This document shows, in pieces, positions 20,571 through 34,084 of a stretch of DNA of 64,000 nucleotides (the stretch's first letter is position 1; the number at the start of each line of letters is the position of its first letter). Source of the DNA: Cymbidium sinense (Eukaryota; Streptophyta; Magnoliopsida; Asparagales; Orchidaceae); NCBI GenBank assembly GCA_021442155.1, contig CM038215.1, positions 2,070,976-2,134,975 of the forward strand. The letters run 5' to 3'. The notes under the pieces were generated by a model, which saw nothing but the letters and a program-made list of their open reading frames with translations, had not been told where the DNA came from and did no database searches. The position numbers and the translations under genes were made by a program.

Positions 20571-22500
20571 TTAGTTTTTTTATTTAGGTTTTTAGTTTTT
20601 TTTAAGTTTAGGTTTATGTTTTTATTTTTAGGTTTAGTTTTAGGTTTAGGTTTAGTTTTAGGTTTAGGTTTATTTAGTTTTAGTTTATTTAAGTTTAGGT
20701 TTATTTATAAAATTTAATTTAGTTTAGGTTTATTTTTAATTTAGGTTTAGGTTTAGGTTTTATTTTTTAGTTTATTTAGTTTTATTTTTATTTAGGTTTA
20801 GATTTAGGTTTAGGTTTTAGGTTTTTTTATTTTAGGTTTAGGTTTATTTTATTTAGTTTATTAAGTTTAAATTTAGGTTTTTATTTATTATTTATTAGGT
20901 TTAGGTTTAGGTTTAGGTTTTATTTTATTTTAGGTTCTATTTTTAGCTTAGTATATTTTAGTTTATTTTAGTTTAGGTTTAGGTTTAGGTTTAAGTTTAG
21001 GTTTTAGTTTATTTTTTTATTTTATGTTTAGGTTTTATTTTTTGGTTTAGGTTTTTAGTTTAGTATAGGTTTATTTTCATTTATTTAGTTTATTTTTTAG
21101 TTTATGTTTTAGGTTTAGGTTTAGGTTTAAGTTTAGGTTTAGGTTTAGGTTTTTACATTTAGGTTTTTAGGTTTCATTTTATCTGAGGTTTAGGGTTTTA
21201 GGTATTAGGTTTACTTTTATTTTATTTAGTTTAGGTTTTATTTTTCTTTATTTATTTTATGTTTAGGTTTTAGGTTTATTTAGGATTAGGTTTAGGTTTA
21301 GGTTTAGTTTTAGGTTTAGGTTTAGGTTTTTATTTAGGTTTAGGTTTAGGTTTTTAGGTTTAGTTTAGGTTTATTTATTTTTATTTAGTTTAGCTTTAGG
21401 GGTTAGGTTTAGGTTTTATTTAGCTTAGGTTTAAATTATTTATTTTTTTTATTTTACTTAGTTTAAGTTTAAGTTTTATTATTTAGGTTTAAGTTTAGGT
21501 TTAGGTTTAGGTTCAGGTTTAGTTTTTAGTTTTATTTATTTAAGTTTCGATTTAGGTTTAGGTTTTTTTATTAGTTTATTTTAGTTTTTATTTTTATTTT
21601 AATTTTTTTAGGTTTATTTTATTTATTTTAGTTTAGGTTTAGTTTTAGGTTCATTTAGGTTTAGTTTTAGGTTTAGTTTTAGGTTTAGGTTTTATTTTAA
21701 TTTTTTAGGTTTAGGTTTTTAGTTTAGTTTACTTTAGCTTAGGTTTTTAGTTTATTAAGTTTAGGTTTATTTTATTTATTTATTTTAGTTTAGGTTTAGG
21801 TTTAGGTTTTAGGTTTAAGCTTTAGGTTTAGATTTAGGTTTATTTAGGTTTAGGTTTATTTTTTATTTAATTTTTTTATTTAGTTTAGGTTTAAGTTTTA
21901 TGTTTATTTTAAGGTTTAGGTTTAGTTTTAATTAGTTTAATTTAGGTTTAGGTTATATTTAGGTTTAGGTTTTCTAGGTTAAGGTTTTTCAATTTTTATA
22001 CTTTTTTAGTTTAGTTTAGATTTTGGTTTGAGTTTATTTTAGGTTTCGGTTTAGGTTGTTAGGTTTAGGCTTAAGTTTAGGTTTAGGTTTAGATTTAGGT
22101 TTTAGGTTTATGTAGTTTTAGGTTTAGGTTTAGGTTTTATTTTATTTAGTTTATTTATTTAGGTTTAGGTTTAGGTTTAGGTTTTTATTTTTATTTTTAT
22201 TTATTTAATTTAGTTAAGGTTTAGGTTTAGGTTTAGGTTTAGGGTTAAGTTTCTATTTTTAGTTTAGGTTTAGGTTTATTTACTTTAGGTTTAGGTTTAG
22301 GTTTATTTATTTAGTTTAGTTAGGTTTATTTTGGTTTATTTTTTAGTTTATTTATTTAGGTTTATTTAGGTTTAGGTTTATGTTTTGATTTTAGTTTATT
22401 TAGGTTTAGGTTTAGGTTTTTAGTTTATTTATTTTTAGGTTTAGGTTTAGGTTTAGGTTTAGGTTTGTTATTTTAGGTTTAGGTTTTAGTTTAGGGTTTT
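20571..22500 (+). repeat. TTTAGG-rich hexamer-like block
   Basis: Dense runs of TTTAGG (TTTAGGTTTAGGTTTAGG) mixed with TTTAG and TTTA words, lacking the TTTAGGG, tags and retrocopies of the neighbouring units. Bases 20581-20880 contain no C at all on the + strand. No coding sequence. Confidence 0.9.
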
Positions 22501-25500
22501 GTGTTATGGGTTTATGGCTTAGGGTTTAGTGTTTAGAGTAAATTTAGGGTTTTGGGTTTTGGGTTTTTTAGGGTTTAGGGTTTAAGGTTTTTTTTTAAAA
22601 TCAAATAAACCGGTAATTTTAGGTTTCTTCTATTTATTTTATATTTTTATTTAGGTTTATTTCCTACTTTTTATTTAGTTTAGTTTTTTATTTTAGTTTT
22701 AGTTTTTTATTTTTGTTTTTTTAGGTTTAGGTATAGGTTTATGTTTATTTTTTAGTTTAGTTTTATTTTTATTTTAGTTTTTAGGTTTAGGTTTTATTTT
22801 TTTTCAGTTTAGGTTTAGGTTTTTATTTTATTTTTTAGGTTTAGGTTTTAGGATTTTATTTTAGGTTTATTTTTAGGTTTTATTTTTTAGTTTAGGTTTA
22901 GGTTTACTTTTAGTATATTTTATTTTATTTAGTTTAATTATATGTTTAGATTTAGTTTCTTTTAGGTTTAGGTTTAGGTTTTATTTATTTTAGTTTAGGT
23001 TTAAGTTTATTTTATTTTTATGTTAGGTTTAAGTTTTTTTTGTTACTTTAGGGATCAGGTTTAAGTTTATTTTTTTGTTACTTTAGGGATTAGGATTTAT
23101 TTTTTTATTTATTTTTAGGTTTTCTTTTAGTTTATTATTTAGGTTTAGGTTTTTATTTAATTTTTATTTTATTTTATTTCAGGTTTATTTTATTTTTATT
23201 TTACATTTATGTTTTATTTTATTTAGGCTTTTTACTTTTAGGTTTATTTTATTTTTTAGTTTAGTTCAAGTTTTTATTTATTATTTTTAGTTTATTCTTA
23301 TTTTTTATTTTATTTTATTTTTATGTTTAGGATTAGGTTTTGGTTTAGGTTTAAGTTTTGGTTTTAGTTTAGATATTTATTTTTTTTATTTCTTTCTATT
23401 TATGCTTAGGTTTTTTTAATTTATTTTATTTTTAGGTTTTATTTAGTTTAAGTTTAGGTTTTTAGGTTTTTAGGTTCTTGGGTTTAGGGTTTTAGGGTTT
23501 AGGGTTTAGGGTTTAGGTTTCGGGTTTTAGGGTTTATGGTTTTATTCATTTTAGTTTAGTTTATTTTAGTTTAGGTTTATGTTTATTTTATATTTTTGTT
23601 TTAGTTTTAGATTTTTTTAGTTTAGGGATTATTTTTTATTTTATATTTTTAGGTTTATTTTTTATGTTTAGGTTTTTATTTAGTTTTTTTATTTCATTTT
23701 ATTTTCATTTTATTTTTACTTTAGATTTAGTGTTTATTTTATTTAGGTTCTTTATGTTTAGGTTTATTTTATTTTTTAGTTTTGTTTAGGTTTTTATTTA
23801 TTTTATTATAGTTTAGTTTTTATTTTTTATTTTATTTTATTTTTAGGTGTAGGTTTAGGTTTTAGTTTAGGTTTTTATTTTATTTTATTTTTCTATTTTC
23901 TGTGGGTTTAGGTTTTTTTATTTATTTTATTTTTAGGGTTTATTTAGTTAAGGTTTAGGTTTTTAGGTTTTTAGGGCTTAGGGCTTAGGGTTTAGGGTTT
24001 AGGGTTTAGGTTTTATTTATTTTAGTTTAGTTTATTTTAGTTTAGGTTTATGTTTATTTTAATTTTTTTATTTTAGGTTTAGGTTTTATTTTTTATTCTT
24101 AGGTTTATATTTTAGGTTTAGGTTTTTATTTAGTTTTTATTTTATTTTTATTTTACATTTAGTTTTTAATTTATTTAGATTTTTTTATTTTGAGGTTTAT
24201 TTTATTTTTTAGTTTAGCTTAGGTTTTTATTTTCTTTATTTTGGTTTAGTTATTTATTTTATTTTATTTTTTTTAGGTTTGGGTTTAAGTTTAGGTTTAG
24301 GTTTTAGTTTCAATTTTTATTTTATTCAAGTTAAGGAATTTTTATTTTTCATTTATTTTAGGTTAGATTTAGTTTAAGTTTTTAGGGTTTAGGGTTTAGA
24401 GTTTAGGGTTTAGGGCTTATGGTTTAGGATTTGGGGTTTAAGGTTTTGGTTCTAGGATTATAAATTTTAGGGTTTACGGTATAGGGTTTAGGTTTTAGGG
24501 TTAAGGGTTTTAGGGTTTAGGGTTTAAGGTTTAGGGTTTAGGGTTTAGGGTTTAGGGTTTAGAGTTTTAGGGATTAGGGTTGTATGTTTATGGTTTAGGA
24601 TTTAGAGTTTTGGCTTAGTTTTAGGGTTTAGGGTTTAGGGTTTAGGGTTTAGGGTTAGGGTTTTGGGTTTAGGGTTTTAAGGTTTAGGGTTTTAGTGTTT
24701 AGGGTTAGGGTTTAGGGTTTAGGGTTTAGGATTTAAGGTTTAAGTTTAGGCTTTAGGGTTTAAGGTTTTTAGGGTTTAGGGTTTTGGGTTTCCTTAGGGT
24801 TTATGTTTAAATTATGGTATAGGGTTTAGGGTTTAAGGTTAGTCAAGGGTTTAAGGTTTAGGGTTTTAGGGTTTATGGTTTATGGTTTAGGGTTAGTGTT
24901 AATTTTAGGGTTTAGGATTGAGTATTTAAGATTTGGGGTTTAGGGTTTGTTTAGGGTTTACAGTTTAGGGTTTAGAGTTTAGGGTTTAGGGTTTACAGTT
25001 AGTTTTAGTGTTTAGGGTTTAAGGTTTAGGGTTTAGGATTTAGTGTTTAGGGTTTAAGGTGAAGGGTTTAAGTTATTTTTAAAAAAAGGAAAAATTAAGT
25101 AAACCAATAGGTTTAGGTTCATTTAGTTTATTTAGTTTATTTTATATTTTTATTTATGTTTATCTTTTGTTTTTATTTATTTTAGTTTAGGATTTTTATT
25201 TTAGTTTATTTTTAAGGTTTTTGTTTATGTTTATTTTTAATTTAGTTTTATTTTTATTTTATCTTTTAGGTTTAGGTTTTAACTTTTATTTTTGGTTTAG
25301 GTTTAGGTTTTTATTTTAGGTTTTATTTTTTTACTTTAGGTTTAGGTTTATTTTTAGTTTAATTTTATTTTATTTAGTTTAGGTTTATGTTTAGGTTTAG
25401 TTTATTTTAGGTTTAAGTTTAGGTTTTATTTATTTTAGTTTAGTTTATTTTAGTTTAGGTTTATGTTTATTTTCTTTTATTTTTTTGGTTTAGGTTTTTT

Positions 25501-25984
25501 TTTAGTTTAGGGCTTACATTTTATTTATTATTTATTTTTAAGTTTATGGTTTAGGTTTAGGTATTTATTCACTTTTTATTTTATTTTATTTTTATATTAC
25601 GTTTATTAGATTTTTTATTTAGGTTTATATTTATTTTATTTTATTTTCTTTTCAGGTTTAGGTTTGGGCTTCAGTTTATGTTTTTATCCTATTTTATTTA
25701 ATTATTTTATTTTATTTTAGGTTTCTTCTAATTTTATTTTTATGTTTTATTTAGTTTAGGTTTAGGTTTTTAGCTCTTTAAGGTTTAGGGTTTAGGATTT
25801 AGGGTTTTTTCTGGGTTTAGGATTTTTTATGTTTAGGGTTTAGGTTTTAGGGTTTAGAGTTTAGAGTTTTAGGGTTTAGGGTTTAGGGTTTAGAGTTTAG
25901 GGTTATTAGGATTTTGGATTTAGGGTTTAGTATTTAAGTTTTAGGTTTAGGGTTAAAGTTTTAGTTTCGTGTTTAGGGTTTTTA
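22501..25984 (+). repeat. Satellite: several T-rich modules and TTTAGGG arrays
   Basis: A tag at 22597 (AAAATCAAATAAACCGGTAA), a nearly full T-rich module to about 23470, two partial modules (about 23540-23960 and 24010-24380), a long TTTAGGG array (24380-25075), another tag (25091) with module to about 25770, and TTTAGGG to retrocopy 5. A unit of about 35 bp containing GTTACTTTAGGGAT is duplicated at about 23040-23095. No coding sequence. Confidence 0.88.
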
Positions 25985-26475
25985 GTTTTTTTTAATAGAG
26001 AACAAATTCAAATTCAACCTTTCTTCTTTTTGATTTTATCAACCAAGTAACATACTTAGTTTTTGAAGATGAAATTGATGATAGAGATAAAAATGAGCAT
26101 GCATAGAGCAAACCAAAAACCCTAGATAACTAGAAATGTGTCTATTGTAAAGACATAGTTCCATAAGTAGTAGATCAGATTGGTCATTCTTTAGTTTCTC
26201 TGGTTCCCATCATAACCATCTTGGCATCTCGAGCAGTAGGATCCACCATCATATCCCCGATCTCTCCCTCTGCCACCACCACGGTTGTAACCTCCGTCGC
26301 TCCTCCCACCTCCATAATCACTACTACTTCGACCACCACCTCCATATCCACCAGTACCTCTAGATCCCCCACCACCACTGCGATAATTGCCACCTCTGCC
26401 TTTGCCACCACCGCAAGATCTAGACTAAGCCTGGTTGACGGTGATGTTCCTACCATCAAGGATCTTTCTATTCTT
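25985..26475 (-). pseudogene. GR-RBP retrocopy 5 (one stop in tail frame)
   Basis: The minus-strand frame runs from NITVNQA through a glycine-rich tail of Gly/Ser/Tyr/Arg repeats to DGYDGNQRN and a TAA stop, interrupted only by one TAG where other copies have CAG (QSRS). It is otherwise open for about 80 codons, so among the better preserved. The tail is RGG/YGG-like, as in class IV glycine-rich proteins. Poly-T at about 25985-25993. The 5' junction is TATTCTTAGGG. The proline/threonine-rich frame on the opposite strand (26221-26484) is its antisense shadow. Confidence 0.86.
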
Positions 26476-27160
26476 AGGGTTTAGGTTTACATTAAGGTTT
26501 ATTAGGTTTTAGGGTTTAGGTTTATTTTCTATTTATTTAGTTACTTTACATTTAGGTTTAGGGTTTGGGGTTTGGTGTTTAGATTTTAGGGTTAGGGTTT
26601 AGGGTTTAGTGTTTAGGGTTTTAGGATTTACGCTTTTAAGGTTTAGGGTTTAGAGTTTAGGGTTTATGGTTTAGGGTTGTAGGTTTAGGGTTTAGTGTTT
26701 ATGATTTAGGGTTTAGGTTTTATGGTTTTTTTTAAATTAAGTAAATCGATAGGTTTAGGGTTTAAGGTTTATGGTTTAGGGTTTAGGGTTTAGGGTTTAG
26801 GATTTATTCATTATAGTTTAGTTTATTTTAATTTAGTTTTATGTTTATTTTATATTATTTATTTTAGGTTGAGGTTTTTTTTTAGTTTAGGGTTTAGGTT
26901 TTTTTTTTTTTTTGGTTTATTTTTTAGGTTTAGGTTTTTATTTAGTTTTTATTTTAATTTATTTTAGGTGTATTTTATTTTTATTTTTAGTTTAATTTTT
27001 TTTTATTTAGTTTTTTTTATTTCGAGGTTTTTTAATTTTTTTTAGTTTAGTTTAGGTTTTTATTTATTTATTTTGGTTTAGTTTTTATTTTTATTTTATT
27101 TTATTTTTAGCATTAGATTTAAGTTTAGGTTTAGGTTTTTATTTTATTTAGGTTAAGGTC
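26476..27160 (+). repeat. Satellite: TTTAGGG array, tag and partial T-rich module
   Basis: Post-retrocopy stretch, TTTAGGG variants, a clear tag at 26733 (AAATTAAGTAAATCGATAGG), more TTTAGGG, then part of a T-rich module. No coding sequence. Confidence 0.88.
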
Positions 27161-30100
27161 TATTTATTTAGGTTTAGTTTAGGTTTATTTAGTTTAGCTT
27201 TAGGTTTACTTTTATTTAGTTTAGGTTTAGGTTTAGGTTTTATTTAGGTTTAGGTTTAGGCTTATTTTATTAAGTTTAGATTTATTAAGTTTAGGTTTAG
27301 TTTATTTAGTTTAGGTTTGGGGTTTAGGTTTAGTTTAGTTTAGGGTTTTGATTTAGGTTTAGGTTTATTTTAGGTTTATTTTTAGATTAGTTTTTTTAGT
27401 TTAGTTTATTATTTAGTTTAGATTAGGTTTAGGTTTATTTTATTTAGTTTATTTTTTATGTTTTATTTTAGGTCTTAGGTTTAGGTTTAGGTTTTAGGTT
27501 TAGGTTTATTTATTTAGTTTAGGTTTTAGTTTATTTTCTTTAGGTTTAGGTTTATTTAGTTTTGGTTTAGGTTTAGGTTTAGGTTTAGGTTTTAGGTTAA
27601 TTTTTTAGGTTTATTTTATTTAGTTTATTTTATTTAGGTTTTAGTTTATTTTGATTAGTTTAGGTTTAGGTTTTTATTTGTTTAGGTTATTTAGGTTTAG
27701 ATTTAGGTTTTGGCTTAGGTTTAGGTTTAGGTTTATTTATTTTTTATTTTATTTTATTTTTAAGGTTTTTTTATTTCAGTTTAGTTTAGGTTTAGCTTTA
27801 GGTTTATTTTTAGTTTAGTTTATTTAGTTTTATTTTATGTTTAGGTTTAGGTTTAGGTTTAGGTTTATTTTTATTTTATTTTTATTTTTTTATTATAGGT
27901 TTAGGTTTTTAGTGTTCTTTTTTTAAGTTTAGGTTTAGGTTTATGTTTTGGTTTTAGGTTTAGGTTTAGGTTTAGGTTTCAGTTTAGATTTAGCTTTATT
28001 TAGTTTAGTTTAGGTATTTTTTTTTTTAGTTTAGTTTATTTATTTAGGTTTAAGTTTAGGTTTAGGTTTAGGTTTATTTTTTTGTTTTGGTTTAGGTTTT
28101 TTTTTAGTTTTGGTTTAGGTTTAGGTTTATGTTTAAGTTTATTTAGTTTAGTTTTTTTTTATTTAGTTTAGGTTTAGGCTTAGGTTTCATTTAGGTTTAT
28201 TTAAGTTTATTTAGGTTTAGGTTTTGGTTTAGGTTTAGGTTTATTTTAGTTTATTTAATTTAAGTTTAGGTTTAGGTTTTAATTTAGGTTTAGGTTTACA
28301 TTTAGGTTTATTTTAGTGTTTAGGTTTAGGTTTAGGTTTTATTTAGGTTTATTTAGTTTAGTTTATTTATTTTTTAGTTTAGGTTTATTTATTTTAGTTA
28401 ATTTAATTTAGGTTTAGGTTTAGGTTTATTTTATTTAGTTTATTTATTTAGCTTATTTTAGTTTACTTTAAGTTTATTTAATTTATTTGTATAGTTTATT
28501 TTAGTTTTGGTTTAGGTTTAGGTTTAGTTTAGGTTTAGGTTTTAGTTTAGGTTTATCTTTTTTTACTTTATTTTAGGTTTAGGTTTATTTAGTTTAGTTT
28601 AGTTTAATTTAGTTTAGTTTAGTTTAGTTTAGGTTTATTTATTTAGTTTAATTTATTTAGGTTTAGGTACAGGTTTTAGTTTATTTATTTTATTTTATTA
28701 GTTTAGTTTAGTTTAGGCTTAGGTTTTATTTTAGTTTAGGTTTATGTTTAGGTTTAGGTTTAGGTTTATTTTTTTTTTGTTTACATTAATTTTTAGTTTA
28801 GTTTAGGTTTAGGTTTATTTTAGGTTTAGATTATTTATTTTTAGTTTAGTTTAGCTTTATTTTATTTTGTCTTAGGTTTTGGTTTTATTTATTTGGTTTA
28901 GGTTTAGGTTTAGGTTTATTTTAGTTTATTTAAATTACATTTAGGTTTAAGTTTAGGTTTAGGCTTTGGTTTAGGTTTTATTTAGTTTAGTTTAGTATAG
29001 TTTAGGCTTAGGTTTAGGTTTATTTTAGTGTTGGCTTAGTTTATTTTAGGTTTATTTATTTACTAGTTTAGTTTATTTATTTTAGGTTTAGGTTTAGGTT
29101 TATTTTAGGTTTATTTTAGTTTACTTTAGTTTAAGTTTTTATGTTTATTTAGGTTTAGGATTAGGTTTTATTTTTTAGTTTAGTTTAGGTTTAGGTTTAA
29201 TTTAGATTTATTTAGTTTAATAGGTTTACGTGTTTTTAGTTTGTTTAAGTTTATTTAGTATAGGCTTATTTAGGTTTAAGTTTAGGTTTAGGTTTAGGTT
29301 TATTTTTTTTAATTTATTTAGTCTAGTTTATTTATTTTAGTTTCTTTATTTAGGTTTAGGTTTAGGTTTAGGTTTAGGTTTATTTTTATTTATTTTAGTT
29401 TATTTAGTTTATTTAGGTTTAGGTTTATTTAGTTTAAGTTAATTTAGGCTTAGGTTTATTTAGTTTAGTTCATGTTTAGGTTTAGGTTTAGGCTTATTTT
29501 AGTTTAGCATAGTTTATTTATTTAGATTTAGGTTTAGGTTTACATTTATGGTTTAGTTTGTTTAGGTTTAGGTTTATTTTAGTTTAGATTTTAGGTTTAT
29601 ATTTAGGTTTTGTTTATTTTAGCTTTTATTTAGTTAAGTTTAGTTTAGTTTAGGTTTAGGTTTATTTTATTTATTTTAGTTTAGTTTAGTTTAGTTTAGT
29701 TTAGGTTTAGGTTTAGGTTTTAGGTTTATTTAGTTTCAGTTTATTTTAGTTAATTTTTTTATTAAGTTTATTTAGTTTATTTATTTAGTTTAGGTTTAGG
29801 TTTATTTAGTTTATTTTATTTTATTTTATTTTATTTATTTAATTTTGGTTTAAGTTTAGGTTTATTTTTATTTTTTTTATTTATTTTATTAGTTTATTTT
29901 ATTTAGTTTAGGTTTAAGTATTGGTTTTTTTTAGTTTAGTTTATTTTATTTTATGTTTACTTAGTTTAGTTTAATTTACATTTATTTTTATTTATTTTAT
30001 TTATTTATTTAGTTTAGTTTGATTTTAGTTTATTTTTAGTATAGTTTAGGTTTAGATTTATCTATTTAGTTTAGTTTATTTAGTTTATTTTTAGTTTAGT

Positions 30101-31545
30101 TTATTTAATTTTTATTTAGTTTAGTATAGTTTAGGTTTTGGTTTTCGTTTTATTAGTTTAGTTTATTAAGTTTAGTTTAGGTTTAGGTTTGGGTTTAGGT
30201 TTATTTAGTTTAGGTTTAGGTTTAGGTTTAGGTTTTAAAGTAGTTTAAGTTTAGGTTTAGGTGTAAGTTTAAATTTTATTTTATTTTTATTTAGATTTAA
30301 GTTTATTTATTTAATTTTATTTATTTAGCTTATTTTATTTAGTTTATTTACTTAGTTTAAGTTTAGGTTTGATTTAGTTTAATTTAGTTTAGTTTAGTTT
30401 ATTTTTAGTTTTAGGTTTAGTTTTAGGTTTAGTTTATTTAGTTTGGTTTATTTATTTATTTTAGTTTAGGTTTTAGGTTTTATTTATTTTATTTATTTAG
30501 TTTATTTTTATTTTAGTTATTTAGGTTAGTTTAGTTTAGTTTATTTAGGTTTAGGTTTATTTAGTTTAGGTTTATTTAGGTTTAGTTTTTATTTAGTTTA
30601 GTCTTATTTAGTTTAATTTTATTTAGTTTAGGTTTATTTTTAATTTAGGTTTAGATTTATTTAGTTTAAGTTTAGGTTTAGTTTAGGATTAGGTTTTATT
30701 TAGGTTTATGTTTACTTAGTTTAGTTTTATTTTATTTAGTTTTAGGTTTCTTTATTTTAGTTTATTTTATTTTATTTTGTTTAGTTTTAGTTTATATTTA
30801 TTTTAGTTTAGGTTTATTAGGCTTATTTAAGTTTAGGTTTAGGTTTTTTTATTTATTTAGTTTTTAGGTTTAGGTTTAGGTTTAGTTTTATGTTTATTTT
30901 TTATTTTTGTTTAGGTTTATTTAATTAGTTTAGTTTAATTTTAGGTCTATTTTTATTTTATTTTTTATTTAGTTTATTTAGTTAAGGTTTATTTATTTAG
31001 TTTATTTTATTTATTTTTAGTTTAGGTTTAGATTTAGGTTTAAGTTTTGGTTTAGGTTTATTTAGTTTAGGTTTTGTTTATTTTATTTTAGTTTATTTTA
31101 TTTATTTAGGTTTATGTTTAGTTTTGTTTTGTTTAGTTTAATTTAGTTTATTTTTAGTTTATGTTTATTTACTTAGTTTAATTTTTATTTATTTAGTTTA
31201 CTTAGTTTATTTTTAGGTTTAGTTTATTTAGTTTAGCTTATTTTAGTTTAGGTTTAGGTTTAGCTTTATGTAGGTTTATTTGGTTTAGTTTATTTTAGTT
31301 TATTTATTTAGTTTATTTAGTTTAGGTTTAGGCTTAGGTTTAGTTTAGTTTAGTTTAGTATATTTTAGTTTACTTTAGGTTTAGGTTTATTTAGTTTAGT
31401 TCATTTTATTTAGTTTATTTATTCATTTTTATTTTTATTTTATTTTATTTAGTTTATGTTTATTTACTTTATTTATTTATTTTTTAGTTTTAGGTTTAAG
31501 TTTAGGTTTTGTATTATTTAGTTTAGTTTAGGTTTAGGTTTAAGT
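27161..31545 (+). repeat. Long TTTAGG / TTTAG / TTTA block
   Basis: About 4.4 kb of TTTAGG runs interspersed with TTTAG, TTTA and ATTTAG words. It has almost no TTTAGGG until the right edge near 31540, no tags, no retrocopies and no mobile elements. C is rare on the + strand. It differs in type from the flanking units and resembles 20571-22500. No coding sequence. Confidence 0.92.
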
Positions 31546-33708
31546 TTAGGGTTTAGGGTTTAGGGTTATAGGTTGAAGTTTTAGGGTTTACGATTTAGGG
31601 TTTAGCATTTAGGGTAAGGGTTTTTTTTAGGGTTTAGGTTTTGGGATTTTCTAGGGTTGTAGGTTTAGGGTTTAGGGTTAGTTTTAGGGTTTAGAGTTTA
31701 GGGTTTAGGATTTAAGATTTAGGGTTTTTATTTATTTTAGTTTATTTTTTAATTTATTTAGTTTAGTTTATTTATTTTAGGTTTATTTATTTTAGTTCAG
31801 CTTATTTATTTTAGTTAATTTTTTAGGTTTAGGTTTTTGTTTATTTTTTAGTTTAGTTTTATTTTTATTTTATTTTTTAGGTTTAAGTTTTATTTTTTAT
31901 TTTTAGCTTTAGGTTTAGATTTTTGTATTATTTGTTTAGGTTTAGGTTTTAGGCTTTTATTTTATGTTTATTTTTAGGTTTCATTTTAAGTTTTGGTTTA
32001 AGTTTGTTTTTAGTTTATTTCATTTTATTTAGTTTAATGTTTAGGTTTATTATATTTTAGGTTTAGTCTTAGGTTTTATTTATTTTAATTATGGTTTAGC
32101 TTTATTTTATTTTGTTTATTTTAGGTTTAGGTTTTAATTTTTTACTTTAGGGTTTAGGTTTTATTTTTTATTTATTTTTATATTTTTTTAGGTTCATTTT
32201 TTATGTTTAGGTTTTTATTTAGTTTTTATTTTATTTTAATTTAGTTTTATTTATTTTTATTTTACATTTAGTTTTTATTTTATTTAGGCTTTTTAGGTTT
32301 ATTTTATTTTTTAGTTTAGTTTAGGTTTTTATTTATTTTATTTAAGTATAGTTTTTTATTTTTTATTTTATTTTATTTTTAGGTTTAGGTTTAGGTTTAG
32401 GTTTTCGTTTAGGTTTTTATTTTTTTTATTTAATTTAGGTTTAGGTTTTTTATTTATTTTATTTTTAGGCTTTATTTAGTTTAGGTTTATGTTTTTAGGG
32501 TTTAGGGTTTAGGGTTTAGGGTTGTAGGTTTTATGGTTTAGGGTTTATAATTTTATGGTTTATGGTTTAGGATTTATGGTTTAAGATTTTAGGATTTAGG
32601 TTTTAGGGTTTAAGATTGTAGGTTTAGGGTTTAGGGTAGGGTTAGGGTTTTTTGTTATTTTTATTTATTTTAGTTTTTTATTTTTTATTTCAAATTATGA
32701 AAAGTGGTAGGCTTAGGTTTATTTAGTTTATTTTTTATTTATTTGAGTTTATTTTACTTTTTATTTTTATTTTATATAGTTTTGTTTATTTATTTTAGTT
32801 TAGGTTTTTTATTTTAGTTTATTTTTTAGGTTTCGGTTTAGGTTTATTTTTTAGTTTAGTTTTATTTTATTTTTTTATGTTTAGGTTTTATTTTTTATTC
32901 TTAGGTTTAGGTTTAGGTTTTTATTTTATTTTTCTAGGTTTAGGTTTAAGGTTTTTATTTTATGTTTATTTTGAGGTTTTATTTTTTAGTTTAGGTTTAG
33001 GTTTATTTTTATTTTATTTGATTTTATTTAGTTTAGGTTTAGGTTTAGGTTTACTTTATTTTAGGTTTATGTTTAGGTCTTATTTATTTTAGTTTACGTT
33101 TAGGTTTACTTCATTTTTATTTTAGGTTTAGGTTTTTTTTATTATTTTGGGTTTATGTTTTATTTTTTTTTTTTTAGGTTTTTTGTTTTGGTTTATTTTT
33201 TAGGTTTAGGTTTTTACTTAGGTTTTATTTATTTCATTTTAGGTTTTTTTATTTTTATTTTAGGTTTAGTTTTAATTATATTTAGGTTTTTTATTTTTTT
33301 TAGTTTAATTTAGGTTTTCATTTATTTCATTTTCATTTAATTTTTATTTTTAAATTTATTTTCTTTTTAAGTTTAGGTTTTAGTTTTAGTTTTTATTTTA
33401 TTTTATTTTATTTTGGTTAAGGTTTATTTATTTATTTATTTTATAGGTTCTATTTAGTTTATGTTTAGGTTTTTAGCTTTTTAAGGTTTAGGGTTTAAGG
33501 TTTAGGGTTTAGGGTTTAGGGTTTAGGGTTTAGGGTTTAGGGTTTAAGGTTTGGGGTTTAGGGTTTAGGATTTAGGGTTTACGGCTTACGGTTTAGGGTT
33601 TATGGTTTAGGTTTTAGGTTTTGGGTTTAGGGTTTAGGGTTTTAGGTTTTAGGGTTTAGGGTTTAAGATTTAGGGTTTAGGGTTTAGGTTTTAGGTTTAG
33701 GGTTTTTG
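31546..33708 (+). repeat. Satellite: two T-rich modules and TTTAGGG arrays
   Basis: TTTAGGG array, a T-rich module (about 31730-32490), TTTAGGG, a weak tag (about 32691), a second module to about 33480, then an unusually regular TTTAGGG run (33485-33560) leading to retrocopy 6. The frame at 32877-33092 is repeat-derived. Confidence 0.88.
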
Positions 33709-34084
33709 GTTTTTTCTTAACAAAGAACAAATTCATATTCAACATTTCTTCATTTTGATTTCATCAACCAAGTTGCACACCAAGTTTTCTAAGACACAAG
33801 CGACAACAAAGATCAAGAATGAGCATGCATAGAGCAAATCAAAAACCCTAGATAACTAGAACCATCTCTACTATAATGACATAGTTCTAGAAATAGCAAA
33901 TCGAATCGGTCGTTCTTCAGTTTCTTCAATTCCCATCAGGGCCACCCCGGCCTCTCGAGTAGCTCGATCCACCTTCATAACCTGGGACTCTCGTCCCCTT
34001 CTTACTCAGATATTTTTTGCCTCCCTTTGAGATCTGAGCACGGTTGATGGTGATGTTCTTGTTGTGAAGGTTCTATGCATTCTT
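33709..34084 (-). pseudogene. GR-RBP retrocopy 6 (tail deleted)
   Basis: Shorter than the others by about 100 bp. The 3' UTR and poly-T (about 33709-33717 on +) are well kept, and so are the RRM-end side and the ATTCTTAGGG junction. The middle of the glycine-rich tail is missing and replaced by unrelated short sequence around 33975-34025. The deletion is internal, so this is not a separate insertion. Confidence 0.8.

Noticed and set aside
20571..31545. CRISPR-like or other spaced-repeat array
   Set aside because: Spacing is irregular, the words are telomere-like, and the genome is a plant.
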